A stretch of DNA of 64,000 bases. It comes from Beaufortia kweichowensis. Lineage: Eukaryota; Chordata; Actinopteri; Cypriniformes; Gastromyzontidae. Under the pieces are notes generated by a model. It made no database searches. It saw only the letters and a program-made list of their open reading frames with translations, and had not been told where the DNA came from. Shown in pieces: positions 12,201 to 24,559 of the stretch. The stretch covers positions 5,800,492-5,864,491 of the forward strand of contig CM032804.1 of the NCBI GenBank assembly GCA_019155185.1, read 5' to 3'. The stretch's first letter is position 1. Every line of letters begins with the position of its first letter. Both the position numbers and the translations under genes were made by a program.

Positions 12201-14133
12201 TGAGACCTTGCCCCTCCTGACAGAGAAAGTGAGCACATGCACATGGCAACACGCCTGCCCTTAACAGACTGAGCATGGTCACTGTGGTCCAGGTGTACAT
12301 CTCTACGGGAACCTCACATGGGAGGCATGCCAACATGAGCATTGCACAAGAGATCTAAAGCAAAATTCACATCCATTTTCCATGCAGCCTCTTACCTCTC
12401 TGTTCTGCAGATACAAAAATAAAGCTGCTCATGCAGTACGGACTGCAGTTCTTTTGATGTATTCAGAAGAAAAAAGTAATTCCTTACTAATCTTATTTAG
12501 TAAAATGTTAAAGGTCTTTGTGTTTAAATAATAATAATAGTAAGAGGGGTCATGTTTTATTTATGCAATCTTCTAAGTGATTTATTGAAAATCAGTTGGC
12601 AGCAATTCCTAAATCAACATGACACACAATAATACACACACAATCATAGATCTGCCATTGATAGCTACAATACGTCAGAGTGCCGATAAATCATCACCTC
12701 AGTAAATAAGTGTTATGGCTTTGCCACACGTGCCCTGAGGGCAGGAAAGCTCATGTATGACTAATCAAAATAAAGATGATACATCCTTTCACCTTACAAA
12801 TGTGTGTGTTTGCATCTTTAAGAATACTTTTGATGCAAGAAAAAAAATACATTTATTTCAATTTTAAGTAGAAGAGGAAAAAAGATTAAGTAAAATGTAA
12901 ATGATCCTGAACTTAATAAATATTAATTATTAATAAATAAATATTAATCAAATTAATAAACAGTAGTTTTAAAAAATCAATTTTCTCTTTATGCTTTGAT
13001 GGTGGGTAAGAAATGGCTAATGCTCTCGACATTTCAATTTCAGTTGTTCAATAAATTCATCTACAGTAAATAATCAGCAGAATGATGCACATGGCCATTT
13101 CTGTAATGTGCCCCACAGAACCTGATTATAATAATGATAGCACAAGACAACCGAGTAAAATATGCTGCCAATATATGTTGAAACTGCCCCACAATGAACA
13201 ATAAACTACTCACAAAAAGACTTCAACGGTCTGCACATGAAAACTGCACATGACACTAAGTAGCCCACGAAAAAAAGTACATGGGAAGTAATACGTTGCA
13301 GTGAGGTTTCCCACATCCTCCAGAATTTTATGTCCAAGCACCACAAATTCATATGTACAGTAACCATTGGTCTAATTGCTCTCTCTACATCTGTCCATCA
13401 AACCTGATGATATACACAATGCAAACCACAAAGTGTCCATTATAAATGTAATTTAAACCTAACAACCCAAGCGAAACACTATTTCACTAAATGCACTTTG
13501 CTTTATTGCTAACCAGCATATAGCAAACCATAAAATGGAGGAAACTGCAACACATAAAAAATGATGTCAGCTAGTCCAATTTATCAATAAGATCTATGAA
13601 CCATAAGTATATTGTTTAATCTGATCTCTATCTATCGTCAAGCAATATCTACAAAGTGCCAGGCTGCATTTTGTGTTTTACTTCTGAAGACGCTCAGCGG
13701 AGATCTGCAGCTGCCCCTACAGCTAATGAAGCTATTTATAAAGTAGTGCTCTTAATTGCAACACTGCCAAGAGGACGTGTCTTTGGGAAGCTTACGCCGT
13801 TGGGAGAAGAAGATCAGCTCTTATTTGTTGAAGTTTCCTGTCAAAATACATGCAGGAAGTAGCTTGCTGCCACGGCAACCAGCCAGCCATTCAGCATACA
13901 CCTACTGGTTTTAATTGATACCAAAGTATTATGTCAGGTCTGAAAAAAGCTTCTTTAGGACAGAGAAGTCTATCTTTGATGCATGTCTGTGAAGACAAAG
14001 TCTGCAAAAATTGTTTTTGCATTCTGTTATGATTATATGTGATTAATACCATGGCCCTTCACCATAAATAAAAAAAACTACTTTCTCAAATCCTCAGATT
14101 TCCTGGAAATTAAAAGAACTTTATAAAGGATAT

Positions 14134-14444
14134 GGGTTGCAAACAATCCTAAGACACCAGCTCCGTGGACGAGTGGTCTGTTTGATGCAGAAGAACACCA
14201 CGGGTGCGAGCGCTGGATAGGGGGGTTGCTCCTCTTCATCAGAGACCAATTCCGGAGTGGGGTCCCGGGCCCCGGACCCCTGTGCCTGAGAGCTCTCATG
14301 AACGGGGATCCATGTGCTGCTTTTTTCCTCCTCATCCCCGATCTCTTCACCGTGAGCAGGCGCCCGGTACAGGGCTGAAATGGGAACTCTTACCTCGCCT
14401 CTCTCCAAGTAATGAAAGTGTTCTCTCCCCTCGCCATCAGTCAT
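14134..14444 (-). CDS. cacna1h: T-type calcium channel alpha-1 subunit, first coding exon (cacna1h-like, partial)
   Basis: This exon codes for the cytoplasmic N-terminus of a low-voltage-activated calcium channel, a plasma-membrane pore protein. It has 103 codons plus two bases. Residues 1-70 are acidic and low in complexity. The end, PYPALAPVVFF followed by QTTRPRSWCLR and VCNP, is the signature just before the first transmembrane segment of Cav3 channels. FFC..QTTRPRSWCLR and the MT.G....EVRVP start resemble CACNA1H more than CACNA1G or CACNA1I as I recall them. The ATG at 14444 has an in-frame TAG nine codons upstream, which supports the start. The exon ends in codon phase 2 after the last C of AACCC; the intron begins ATATCCTTT, a U12-type donor. 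The remaining exons, including all membrane domains, lie beyond the left edge or were not found. T-type identity is strong; the paralogue is less certain. Confidence 0.85.
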
Positions 14445-14468
14445 GATAAAGCGTCTGACAATGGTATC
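14445..14468 (-). other. cacna1h: 5' UTR portion of the cacna1h-like coding exon
   Basis: An acceptor (ATACTGTAG|GATACC) lies 24 bases upstream of the ATG, so the coding exon probably starts at 14468. The upstream intron of about 359 bp would join it to a non-coding exon ending at 14828. Confidence 0.5.
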
Positions 14469-14827
14469 CTACAGTATAAAAAATAAACAAAAATATAAAA
14501 ACAAATAGGAGTAAAGAGGACGATGAATGTGTGTTAAAAGGATTTATTGTCACGGCTTTGTGTGGTGAAGAGATGCGCGCCTGTCAAACGCACCTAATAG
14601 ACAATACAATAGACCACAATTTTCTAGTTTTCGATATTTATATTTTGTATTAAGTTGCCTTTAATAAACAATATAAGTAATAAAACAAATTTGCGCAAAC
14701 CTGCCGTGAACAAAGGTTTAAAGAGCGCAGTATTACCAATTATTTTTTTCACACAAAAAAGCATGCTGTAACGAATAGCTACATATATATACATTTAACA
14801 AAACTTAAACAAATATAAATAAGTTAC

Positions 14828-15130
14828 CTTATAGATAAGGAATCAGAGGTTCCCATAAGCATCTCCTTTACTTTCAGTGTACCGCAGAAAAATGCGTTCT
14901 GGTAAGAGACTGATACTCGATGCGATCCATTTGTTTCTTTTAGATGCAGTTTCTCCTCCTTTACGATGCGCAAGTCCTCTAATTTTCCCCCAAATTAAAA
15001 GCTTTTGCGTAACATATTCCAAAACACGCCAGAAAACCTTAGCTGTGAACCAGGAAAAGACATTATCCAAAGAAAAAACTGCAAATAGGTTTGGCGCATC
15101 TATGTTGCTCGGGATTCTCCCTTGATGTGA
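14828..15130 (-). other. cacna1h: probable non-coding first exon of the cacna1h-like gene
   Basis: A good minus-strand donor, TATAAG|GTAACTT, sits at 14828/14827 and would pair with the acceptor at 14468. The 5' limit is not visible and is placed just below an E-box region. Open frames run through the exon on both strands but resemble no family I know. Confidence 0.4.
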
Positions 15131-15139
15131 CACGCCAAA

Positions 15140-15340
15140 CTTCTAGTGAGCAGGAGCGCGAGCACGTGACGCTTCATCTCATCACGCATTCACAGCGGCT
15201 TCAATCGCATCACTTCACATCTCACACTGTTTTGTCATTGTTATAAAGACATGATATCCTTGGACATGATCAAAACATGCGCGTATCTGTCCGTTTTCTG
15301 TTGCACTCGCTGGTATGATCATTGTCTGAACACTCGTTTT
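15140..15340 (-). promoter_or_regulatory. cacna1h: candidate cacna1h-like promoter region
   Basis: The segment lies just upstream of the putative first exon and is richer in CpG than its surroundings. It contains the canonical E-box CACGTG at 15163-15168. I see no clear TATA box at a fixed distance. Position is inferred from the exon model. Confidence 0.35.
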
Positions 15341-18061
15341 AATAAAAGAGTTTCGATACGCCTCAGATAAAATAGTACAGCTGTTACAGGTTTTAAATTA
15401 TATATGAACTTTTATTATAGTATTTTTCTGTGGCAGGGTAGTGTATGTGTATTCAATACAGGAGTAAATTAAATTACGTTTAAAAGCCATTCCTCTCGTG
15501 CCAAGACTTAACGAAACTGCTTGGACTAGAAAATAATCACACCAGTGAGAAAAACAGGAAAATATGCTAACCTCTATGTAAACTGATGGTGATAATGAAA
15601 CTAATTGCAATTATTGACACAACAAAAAATATTGATTATATTTTATTATTGATTAGACTGAATGATCTTTCCATCTTTAAAATCCCCTGTGAATTAGATT
15701 TAGGTTGCCAAATATAACATTGCATTGCAAGCATTTACAAGTGTTCCCAGTGTACATACTAAAAGGTCTTACAACTACATTTTCTGTGTACCATTAATAA
15801 TGCTTTCTCCTACTGAATAATAAGCCATTGTTTTAGTATGAATCAATATTTCCTCTGAAAGGTTGGACATTGTGTAACCCCAATTTGTCATGAAAAATCC
15901 TTGAGAAATGCATTTTTACAGCATACAGTATCACTGTTTCCATGGTATCACAGACGGTCAGCAGAGAAATAAAAAAAGAAATTCCAATAGATCAATTATT
16001 TCACAGAGATAATCAATACTGCACTCTTGGGAAATGATCTCTTAAGCTTGGGGTTAGCATGTGGTCCTCACTGATAACAGCACTGGGGTTTTGGGGGAGA
16101 TTTAGAGTGCACATGTGCTGTACAACGGTAGTGAAATATACATGATCTGAATGTATTATTGAGAGGCCGTGGGTGAGCCTACATGTTTTCATTCCACGCT
16201 CAAGTTATCTTGTAAACGAGCAAATCACTTAAAAAAAAAAAAATGACTTAATGAATATCACAGAATCCCTGTTACTGTGGAAATCCAGAAATTTCACCAT
16301 TTATTGATATCAGATGCTAGAATAAATGTCTGAAGTATGCAGACGCATGACTGTTTCAACATCAACCGCCGATCGTAATGAGCAAGAGTTAACATCGAAA
16401 GAAGATAATGACTCTCTGAGCCACATCTAAAGCTACACAATCACTGCATTAACTGAAGATAATGCAGCGTCTTTAAAGATAAACAATCGATCAACAAGTG
16501 CACAAACAGGTGTGTGTCTTAAATTACACTGGAATGGATTTGATGATTGTAGGGGCCATGGGGTTTGAACAACTTGGTAGGCATCCAACAGTTGTGCTGT
16601 GTCAATTAAAGCTACTCCAATATCTGAAGCAAGAGACACAAGAGATACATGCTCACAGATAGAGAAAATGCAAGCAGCACTATCGACATGTCAATCATCC
16701 TCAGGGTTTCTTTCTTTCTATGATTGTTTGAGGCAAGAAACGACTCCAAATTTGCATTTGTTTTCTATGCAGGAACAGGATTTTATGCATTTTTGAACAG
16801 CTTTTGCTAAACAACAGATTTTTAAGACATTTTTAGAATTAAATTCTAAATTTTTAAATAAAGTCTTTTGTGAAAACATAATTTTAAGGTCATATAATAT
16901 TATGCTGTGTTATTTTTTTCTATTCAACACATTGTATTATTTATTTCTATTCATTTTTAGAATAAAATGCAGCAGTTGTTTGTAAAACATACATATATTT
17001 TAAGAGCTTTGTCTCATGGTATGCACTAATTTAGTATACGCCCAGACGCAATGCTTTAATCCTAATGTTCTATCAGGTGTTGTGTCACAGTTGTTTCCTG
17101 TAGACACTAAAGAATGTAGCGTCAGTGGCATCACTTAAGAAGCAGCTGTACATTCCAATCTGTAAAGCTGCTTTAACCCTTGCACTCTCTAGTTTCATTT
17201 CTCCAGGCCAGCATCTCATTATTCTGGTGGCTCAGGAGCCATCTGGACACGGGCACCAAATTCTGCTGTTGTGCTTGCAAACACAGGGGGTCAATTTAAC
17301 TCTACCAGATTGCATGCAGAGTAACCAGCATGCCAGTATATACACCAGTATTTAGTATGCAGTGACTGTTTCAGCAAAATATAAATACAAGAGATTACAG
17401 CAGTTTACTGTGCTCTCTATTGGGATTAAATGAGCTCATTATACTCACTGCTCCTTGAACATACTTATATCTGAGCAGTTTCATTTTCCTGACAGTATAA
17501 ATCAGCAATAAACCGATATCTTGTAATTAAAGCCTCTGATGGGATGGAAATCGGCAATCCAATGAGAATCGATTCCTTATCTTTCTTTACAGGTGCATTT
17601 AGCAGCGCCAGGTGTGGTGTGGAAATCAGCCTGATCCTCGTTGGGTCTGTTTTACGTTCCCTATGATCCAGAGAATTGTGATACAGAAGATATCACGAAT
17701 ATTCGCGACGCTTTTATGACGAAATAAAATGTCTTAAAGCTGTAAATAGCGCTATAATGGATTTTCTATTTATTAGTGATCAAGTTTCTTACGGAGTTTA
17801 TTACTGGAGAAGTTTGGGGATCTTACCTTCACTCGAGACGCACAAGTACACGAATGAACGGACATGTTTTAAAAGCGTCTGTAAATTGCGTAAATGTCGT
17901 TTATAATTCGTCCAAATTCCCCATATCAACAAATCCATTCCAATCCAATCCGTTTGACGAACGGCTTGATTACGTCATCACGCAAAATGTTCCGGAAGTA
18001 CCTGCCTGACCCTTTTTATGTATTGCACATATTTAGTAATTAAGAGCGATATTTTTTAATA

Positions 18062-18142
18062 ACTAATATGTATTGTTAGATTATATATTATAATATTATA
18101 TATTGTATATTATAATAATATATAGTATATATTAAATATTGT
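18062..18142. repeat. AT-rich tract with local palindromes
   Basis: The stretch is nearly pure A/T with repeated 'tatattataat' blocks that fold back on each other. It is simple sequence without evident function. Confidence 0.7.
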
Positions 18143-21100
18143 ACTGCTGCATGAATAAAAAGGATTAAAGATCCTCCTCGTGTTAATTTAATAAGAGACA
18201 TGATACAAATGTGATTTATTTGTGCATTTCACTATGCTTTAGTTATTACAATAAACTTCTTGAATCTTTCCAAAAATGTCTGTTGACATCAAAAATGATC
18301 AATTATGAAACTATTTCAGGTCACATACACAAATTTAAAGTTTTGAATATGACCAAAAGACTAATAACAGGTGTATTTTTAGCTGTCACCCAGCTAAATA
18401 ATCTACCTTGTGTATTCTGTTTCCAACCTGAAGCAGGACCAAATGAAAGAATTCTTTCAACAGACGTCATGCAGATTTTCATTTGTTTTGATCTTTCTAA
18501 ATGCTTTAATCTGCCAGTAGCCCACAGGAAAAGATAACTGATCTGCCAGACACATTATCAACAATAAAGATACACTGCCAATGTCCATCTGTGAACAGTA
18601 TGATTACATTCAATTTTCAGGAGTGAAATGGCAGAAACATTAAGTATCCCTGTGTAGAAAAACACTGCTAATGAGAATGGCCTTCACTGATTCTTTAACA
18701 AGCCAACGCCAGAATATCTGGCTAGAATAATAAGCAAAGACAGAGTCTCGAACCAATACTCATTCACTGATCTACCACCCCCGTCAATCCTGTGTAGTCA
18801 CAATTACAATGGTTACACAACCTATATCAAACTCTTCAGGCAGTTCTCTGAAACTGTGTTGTTTATCTGATTTGCTTTAGGGACCCGGTTTTATATTCAA
18901 AATCCATCAAGTATAAGGAGACCATAATATAACATATACCTGTAGTGTAGCCTGTATCATTTTTGTTCACAGAAAAGAATAACATGCAACAAGCTCTTGG
19001 TTTTTGACATCAGCACCTAATTTCCCCAAAGAACAGGAAGAGTAAAGGCTAAATGTTTCACAGCAGGCATATTTATACACCTCATAAAGCCTATTCGTGT
19101 TTTTGGCTCAGCCAGAGCTACTGTATGATGAATCTTTCCACAGAGCTCTGGGGAAGCTGTTGGAAATGATAAGGAGCTGTGTAACACACAAGACATCACC
19201 CGTGTCTGTGATGGAACTAAATCATAAACTGTCATCTGGTGATAGCAGAGCCTGGGATCATTTATCCTGATCCTGGTGTGGTACACCGTAGTCCTGGCCT
19301 TGAGAAGTACACCAGTGGACATACTATTGGATCGCTGCCCTTTTATAGTGTTCTGATGTCTAAGCTGTAGCAGGAAAAGGTCACACAATAGATTGACCTA
19401 TCGACTGACAGCGAGAAGGTCAGTGAAGAGTCAAGGATGTAACGTTTGTCCATGAGCTACTGAACAGAGAAAACAACAGATGCCTCCTAAATGACCTAAA
19501 TAAATAATGCAAATATGAAGTGAACTGTACTTTTTCTTAGAGACATGACTGGTCATTATTATTCCAACAACAGTGACAAAGTGATACAATATGGTTTCGG
19601 TTTAATTATTTCCTCCTGTCCTCCAAATCAGCCATACCTGGATTAGTGTGGATGAAGGGCCTAAATATATTTAAGTGTAATGTGGACAAAATATCAGTAT
19701 TAGATTCATCACTGCAAGAATAAGCTGTCAGAAGACACATGAGTCACCATTTTCTGAGGTTTACAGCGGTTCACACTGCTGGCTTGGACGGAAATTGCAA
19801 ACGGGTAATTGTGCTGAGCGGTAATCTATGGCTTTGAGAGCTCCAGTGGGGTTTTCTTTGTGAAAACATGCTCATTAAACATGTGTCAGACTGGCCTGAC
19901 TGTGTCTTACTGAGATGTTGGCTAAACACAATGTGAAGAGCACCGTTCGGCCTTCCATAAAACAAATAACAGACGCTACATGCTCATGTCAATCACAGGA
20001 AATTCAGCTTATGTCCATTATCCAATCACATTATCTGAAAATGGATTGTTAACCTTATCACACTTATTATATAGCTCATATTTAGAAGTATTTATTACGA
20101 ATGATATCTTGTATCATGCAGCTTATTGTGGAGGAGAAGAAAAAAATCTCTTTCTAGAAAGACTACAACCACAACAGCATTTTCTTCAAAAATTTCTTCA
20201 ATATGTCCATCAAAGTCACTAAAAATCTTGCACTACACTTGTCCTCAATGATAACTGTCCAAGTTAAGAGGCTTCCATAATGTTTCTGTTCAGCTCATCT
20301 GAATAACACACACAAAAGCCCGTTGGCAGATACTGTCCGACGGCCAAAAGTGAGTGATGTCTCTTTCCTGAATGGGTCTGGAGTCTGGTGTTTGTGTGAT
20401 GAGGAAGGACAGCACCACACTTCCTTTAAACAATTTACGAGATGATTTTATGCTCAGCTCATATCCTGACAAAGAGACACAGTGATTTATGATGCAGTCT
20501 CTTAGCTCTGTAACCCACACTCGACAGCAGCTTCCAGTGTATGCACCGGAGATCAAAAGGGTTTCCCAGACAACTGGCAGGATCCTGTGTCAGCTTGTTA
20601 AAATCCTTTCCTGATACAAATGCAAAAAAGCCATTACTGTCAATACACCTTTTTGTCCTCCAACGGGGCTTTAACAAAGCTGCGTGAATTACAGCAAAAA
20701 CCAGAAACATACAGAGAAATTGATGCAGAGCCTGTCTAAAACTCTGTGTTCCTAAAATGTTAATCTCAGAAAGAATGAGAAAAATTCAATCACATTATCT
20801 AAGGTAAGTGGGATTTAAGTAGACTCCTTCTCTGTCGTTTGCTACTGTGGCACTCTGTCATGTCCGCAGGAGAGACTAAACACTTTAAACCCGTTATATG
20901 TAAACTCAGGAAGTCTATAATACCTGCCCATCCGTTAGCATTACCCTTCATGTCAACTGCTCGGCTGGCACATGATCTCAAAAGGAAGTATGTGATTTGA
21001 AGTTTCCTGTCTTTGCTCATTAAAACTTTTGAGCCGAACACCTGAGCTGGTATGCCACATGATATATTCAATTATAATAATTTTAAGAGTCCTCCAATAA

Positions 21101-23697
21101 AAGAAAAAAGTTAAAAAAGGAAGAAAGAAAAGAAAAAAGAAGAAGAAAAGGACTAGGAATTTAGCTAGCACTATATAGGTTTATTTTGCTTGCAAGAGTC
21201 AAATTTATTTATGACAATACAGTACTTAAATGTCTGCCAAGTAATGGTTGTTGAAACCAGGTGGAGTCATTACAATTATCCACCAGCAGGGGCTGCAGTA
21301 ACTAGGCCATGCAAACCAGCCACACCTTGACCCTTAATGTAAACCTAAGGATTGTATTTCACAGCTGCCAGCATAAGGGTTTGCTAATGGCAAGGAAACA
21401 GGTATGTGATATAAAGGCCTTAGGAGAACTGTAAACGGTGAAAGGGGGCACTCGGGTGATTTGTTCTGTTCCTGTGATCTGTGTGTAAAAGCATTACACC
21501 CAGTGTAAGTTACACATAAAATCTTGTCGACTCAGTGATGCAATACGTTTGCAATAACATAACACACACAATCACTCCAAGATGATTAGATGGATGGTGC
21601 ATATGTATGAAGGATCAGTGCAGTATGATGGATACGTATAAAATGTATAAAAAAAAATTGAATTCATATTGGTTGTTTTTTCCTAAAAATGAGCGAAAAC
21701 ACACTTTAAACATTAGGCCAAAGTTAATATAGGTTGACCTGGAACTGGAAAAATAATTTTCAGTATGGTTGTGTAGGTTTTTTTACTAAAAATATCTAAA
21801 CATCCTTAAACCATAATACATTTACTTAAGATGTTTTTAGAGAAATGTACTTTTTTAAATAAGATTGTTGTATCTTTATTTTTACTTTGAATTAAGAAAT
21901 AAGCATATTTTGAAGCTTATTTTTAAGCTTTTTTCATTTGAAATAATTTTATTTTTCTGAACCTACTGCAAATAGCTACATTTTTTAAAACACTAATCTT
22001 TAGTAAAATGTAATTAGGAAAATAAAAATTTTAATAAATCATAAAACTTGTTGACAGAGTTTTGTCTAAAACATTATCTGCAATAATGTCAAACAAGACA
22101 AATGTTTAGAAAAATATTTATTTGCCCTGCTAAAAATAGATGATTACTGTATAAAAAATTCTCTAATTTATCTATCCAGCACATTGTAAAGTGTTCACAT
22201 TAAATGTTATATCTGCAGTGGCACGCTCAATACAAAGCAGACAATAATCATATGTACTAAATGCATCTGTTATGTTGGCAGAGTAAAGCAGGCATCTGGT
22301 CTTGGGCTTGGTGTATCAGCTGTTGACTCAGTGGACTGCCCCTGTTTGTGGGACACTTGCCTAAAAATGTCCAACAATCGTTATTAAAGGCAGATCAGGC
22401 CGGGTCTGTTTGAGTCTGCTCAGAGCATGATCGCCAGGGTTACAGCAATTTACAATGGATAATAAACACCTTATCTCTCTACAGTTACTTTACTATAAAA
22501 CCTCAATATGACATCTCAGTTTCCTGTTTGTGCATGTGCACTCTGTCCACCCTAGCTGACTTGAAGAAGGGATATTGTGAACTCAGCTGATCTGTTTTGT
22601 CTTCCTGAGATGTCAGGTGTTGGAGATTTCACAGATCTCTGCGCAGACAAGACGTTTTAAACGAAAGTGGACTTACGTGGTGAGAAATCACGCATATCTT
22701 TTTGTAAACACGCCGAGCCTGTGGGGAACGAGATTCTTCAAGCTGTTTGTCGAGTGACAGCTTTTATCTTACTGCATTATCTGCAAGAATAGTTTTGACA
22801 GGTTTAACAAATGGATCGTTTATAATGTGCTATTGAAATCTTAATAAAGCAAAATGCTGTCAAAACAACATTGCACACATTTCCGTTTACACAATTTCAC
22901 AGCTGCATGTGGATGCATCTTTCCATCTCGTGCCACCACCTGCATCCTATGATCTGTCATAATGAATTGTGTCGATTTCACAGTGACGTCTCAGGCAAGT
23001 TCTGCATTAGTAATTAATGTAACATTTTTACGTTTTATGTTGCGGGAAACCTCTAAGGCATCCACGGTATGTGTTATTCAGCCCTGAGACCTCTCATAGC
23101 ACACTATTATTGGAAAAGAAAGAGGTCAGCCCTTAATAATGGAGACTGAAAGGTAACCAGTCTCTTTAAAGGCCAGTTTTGTAGAGTCTAGCGGACTCTA
23201 TGACACTGAAAGCGTTTATGAAACGTAGTTTATTGCCCTGTCTATAATGTGATCATCAGTACGCCACGAGTAGTTGCTTGTCACCGTAGCACATCTAAGT
23301 AAAATATTCTTTACTTTGCTATAATTAGTATTCACGGATGTATGCGGCTGCATATCTCCTCAGAGGATCATGGGAATACTGCATCACCACAGCATTTCTG
23401 TTGATGTCAATGGCTGCTGTTCAAAAACAGCAAATCAAATATTTGCAGATCTGAGTATTCCACAGCTATTTTATATAATCTATCCTGCATTAGAGCGCTG
23501 AATCCAGCTCAAAGCTGAGATCTGTCTGAATCTGTGGGCACATGAGAGAGAAGTGTGTTGAATAGCGCTCTGATGTCGTTGAGAGCTTAACAGTAGTCAG
23601 AACTACAGTAATGCTTAGGAAAGGTGAAATAATACACAGCAAGACTGCCTGCTAAATTGTGACTATGCTACCGGAAAGCAGGACAGGTGAAAGCAAA

Positions 23698-23710
23698 GTT
23701 GCTTAGCAAC
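23698..23710. promoter_or_regulatory. palindromic X-box-like motif
   Basis: GTTGCTTAGCAAC is a perfect 13-bp palindrome built of RFX-type half-sites, with T in place of C at the end of the first half-site. It is isolated in intergenic DNA, so function is doubtful. Confidence 0.2.
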
Positions 23711-24300
23711 CTTTGTCCTTGACATATCTCTTCTTTTCGCAAGTATTGCTAGGAACATATACAAATGTTATTGTAAGCGTATGGGCTAATATGTATTTAC
23801 TGGAGTTCCACACAAATGATTAGTCTTCATAAATATGTGTGTTGGATATAGCTGACAGAAGAAATCAATATTTATCAGCATTGCTGTATCCAGGGTACAT
23901 ACAAACAGCTAAGTAAAGCAGATGGTGCTATGACCATATGGACTAGGATGTATTTTATTATCCACCTCTTACAACTGGAATGCTATTATTAACACAAAGG
24001 GCATCCCTGGAAAAACAACAGCTTAAACATAGCTAATGTTGTTTGCTGGGCTTGGTTAGTGTTAAGATTTATGGTCTCACAGCCATTACAAGCTTGTGTT
24101 TAGCCCAGTCTGACCATTTGAAACATCATGAACCATGACACCAGATTAGCCAAACCACTAGTTTGTCACTTTAGGCTTGTTTAATATGTTTTTTTTTCAG
24201 CTAAATTGATTGTCAGTTTTGATGTAGCTTTGTGTATTCCATATATTTAATTCAGTTGTGTATAATTAGACTGTGCAGCAAATATAGCAAGCAATGATTA

Positions 24301-24559
24301 AAAGGGATAGTTCACCCAAAATGTTTTTTTTCCTTTTTGTCTTTCTTTCTGTCTTCTGCAGAACACAAAAGAAGATATTTTGAAGAATCTTGGTAACCAA
24401 AAAACATTGACCCCCATTGATTTCCATTGTGGACATAAAACCACTGAGACATTTCTTTTTCTTTTGTGTTCCACAGAAGGAGTCGTATACAGGTTTTAAA
24501 TGACATGAGGGTGAATAAATGATGACAGAATTTTATTTTTGGGTGAACTATCCCTTTAA
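24301..24559. mobile_element. foldback MITE with GGGATAGTTCACCC termini
   Basis: The left end reads 'aaagggatagttcaccca' and the right end 'tgggtgaactatcccttt' is its inverse. Internal arms 'aacacaaaagaagat' and 'cttttgtgttcc' are also inverted. The element is 259 bp with no open frame, so it is non-autonomous. The family is very abundant in cyprinid genomes as I recall; I do not assign a formal superfamily. Confidence 0.85.

Larger units (their letters stand above)
1..14133 (-). other. putative first coding intron of the cacna1h-like gene
   Basis: This stretch lies downstream, on the minus strand, of the only visible calcium-channel coding exon, so it is read as its intron continuing past the left edge. 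I looked for the expected next exon (start of the first transmembrane segment, family pattern WFE..SML) and found nothing. It holds a CpG-rich segment at about 500-891, a Tc1-like miniature element at 3563-3875, foldback-transposon pieces at about 2910-3066 and 8705-9209, and otherwise AT-rich sequence in which the open frames are short and unconvincing. The intron assignment is inference. Confidence 0.5.

Noticed and set aside
13866..13879. X-box-like GCTGCCACGGCAAC
   Set aside because: One half-site departs from the consensus and nothing around it suggests a promoter.
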